Positions 5,215 to 5,309 of a DNA stretch of 5,309 nucleotides are shown here, one piece after another. This DNA comes from DASYHS01 sp035998295 (GTDB lineage Bacteria; Pseudomonadota; Alphaproteobacteria; Azospirillales; Azospirillaceae). The number at the start of each line of letters is the position of its first letter. Within the stretch, counting starts at the first letter, position 1. Both the position numbers and the translations under genes were made by a program. The stretch spans positions 1 to 5,309 of the forward strand of contig NZ_DASYHS010000088.1 in assembly GCF_035998295.1 (NCBI RefSeq). The letters run 5' to 3'. The notes under the pieces are model-generated. The model did not search any database. It had not been told where the DNA came from and worked only from the letters and a program-made list of their open reading frames with translations.

Positions 5215-5309
5215 AGCGAGGTATCGGCCGTCCCACCCAGCGACCTTTCTCCTGAGCTTGATGGATTTTTTGTCGGCGACGGCGCGGACGAGGTTGATGG
5301 CGAAGTGTC
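5170..5309 (-). mobile_element. One end of an ISAs1-family insertion sequence (boundary tentative)
   Basis: Since the transposase stop lies at 5188, the element's terminal inverted repeat should lie a few bases beyond it, inside or next to the HNH coding sequence. CAGGGCTCCGAATCC at 5170-5184, 18 bp past the stop, is a plausible outer end, but the partner repeat is outside the window and cannot be compared. Bases to the right are visibly less GC-rich than the HNH core. The element's existence is well supported by the transposase; this exact boundary is a guess. Confidence 0.5.
5188..5309 (-). CDS. ISAs1/H-repeat family transposase, C-terminal 39 residues (5' part beyond window edge)
   Basis: Reading the minus strand inward from the edge gives an open frame of 39 codons ending at TAA 5190-5188. 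It begins HFAINLVRA and contains SIKLRRKVAGWDGRYLASIL. This matches the C-terminal end of DDE transposases of the ISAs1 family, including the E. coli H-repeat proteins, whose last segment has the same order: a HIAINIL-like stretch, a basic LRRK, a short x-x-D and YLASVL. The DDE catalytic residues lie outside the window, so intactness of the enzyme cannot be judged. Its 3' end overlaps the HNH gene's 3' end by 27 bp on the opposite strand. This marks the right side of the window as one end of an insertion sequence. Confidence 0.85.
   Translation of the reverse strand, partial: HFAINLVRAVADKKSIKLRRKVAGWDGRYLASILGFSSR

Overview
This is a GC-rich stretch of proteobacterial chromosome. High third-position GC, strong GGAGG-type ribosome binding sites and a two-subunit sodium:solute symporter make an alphaproteobacterium the most likely source. 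That is an inference from style, because no rRNA or taxonomic marker is present. Eight protein-coding genes are supported. Two of them, a symporter at the left edge and a transposase at the right edge, run off the window.

Left (1-925, minus strand): a compact operon with a small two-helix subunit (DUF4212 family) followed 19 bp later by the N-terminal 208 residues of its large sodium:solute symporter partner. Upstream lies a 256-bp intergenic stretch with an AT-rich island near 1000-1020 that may hold a promoter or operator.

Centre (1182-2596): a polymorphic-toxin-like gene on the plus strand faces a SUKH (SMI1/KNR4) immunity-type gene on the minus strand. Their stop codons are about 20 bp apart. 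The toxin has a proline-rich N-terminus built of VQxK repeats and ends in a WHH-type HNH/endonuclease VII nuclease motif. No secretion apparatus is visible, so the delivery route is the main open question. This is the most interesting part of the window.

Right of centre (2670-4759): a class I SAM-dependent methyltransferase with distant MidA-like motifs and a C-terminal TPR-like segment starts at a GTG and is divergent from the SUKH gene. Its 3' end overlaps by 10 bp the convergent gene for a small HAD-superfamily 5'-nucleotidase-like phosphatase.

Right (4849-5309): an HNH endonuclease gene is divergent from the HAD gene. Its 3' end overlaps the 3' end of an ISAs1/H-repeat-type transposase that enters from the right edge. 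The insertion sequence may have supplied the last codons of the HNH gene.

Overall, a housekeeping transport operon borders a run of short, alternately oriented accessory genes (nuclease toxin, immunity protein, methyltransferase, phosphatase, HNH nuclease) that ends at a mobile element. No tRNA, rRNA or CRISPR array was seen.
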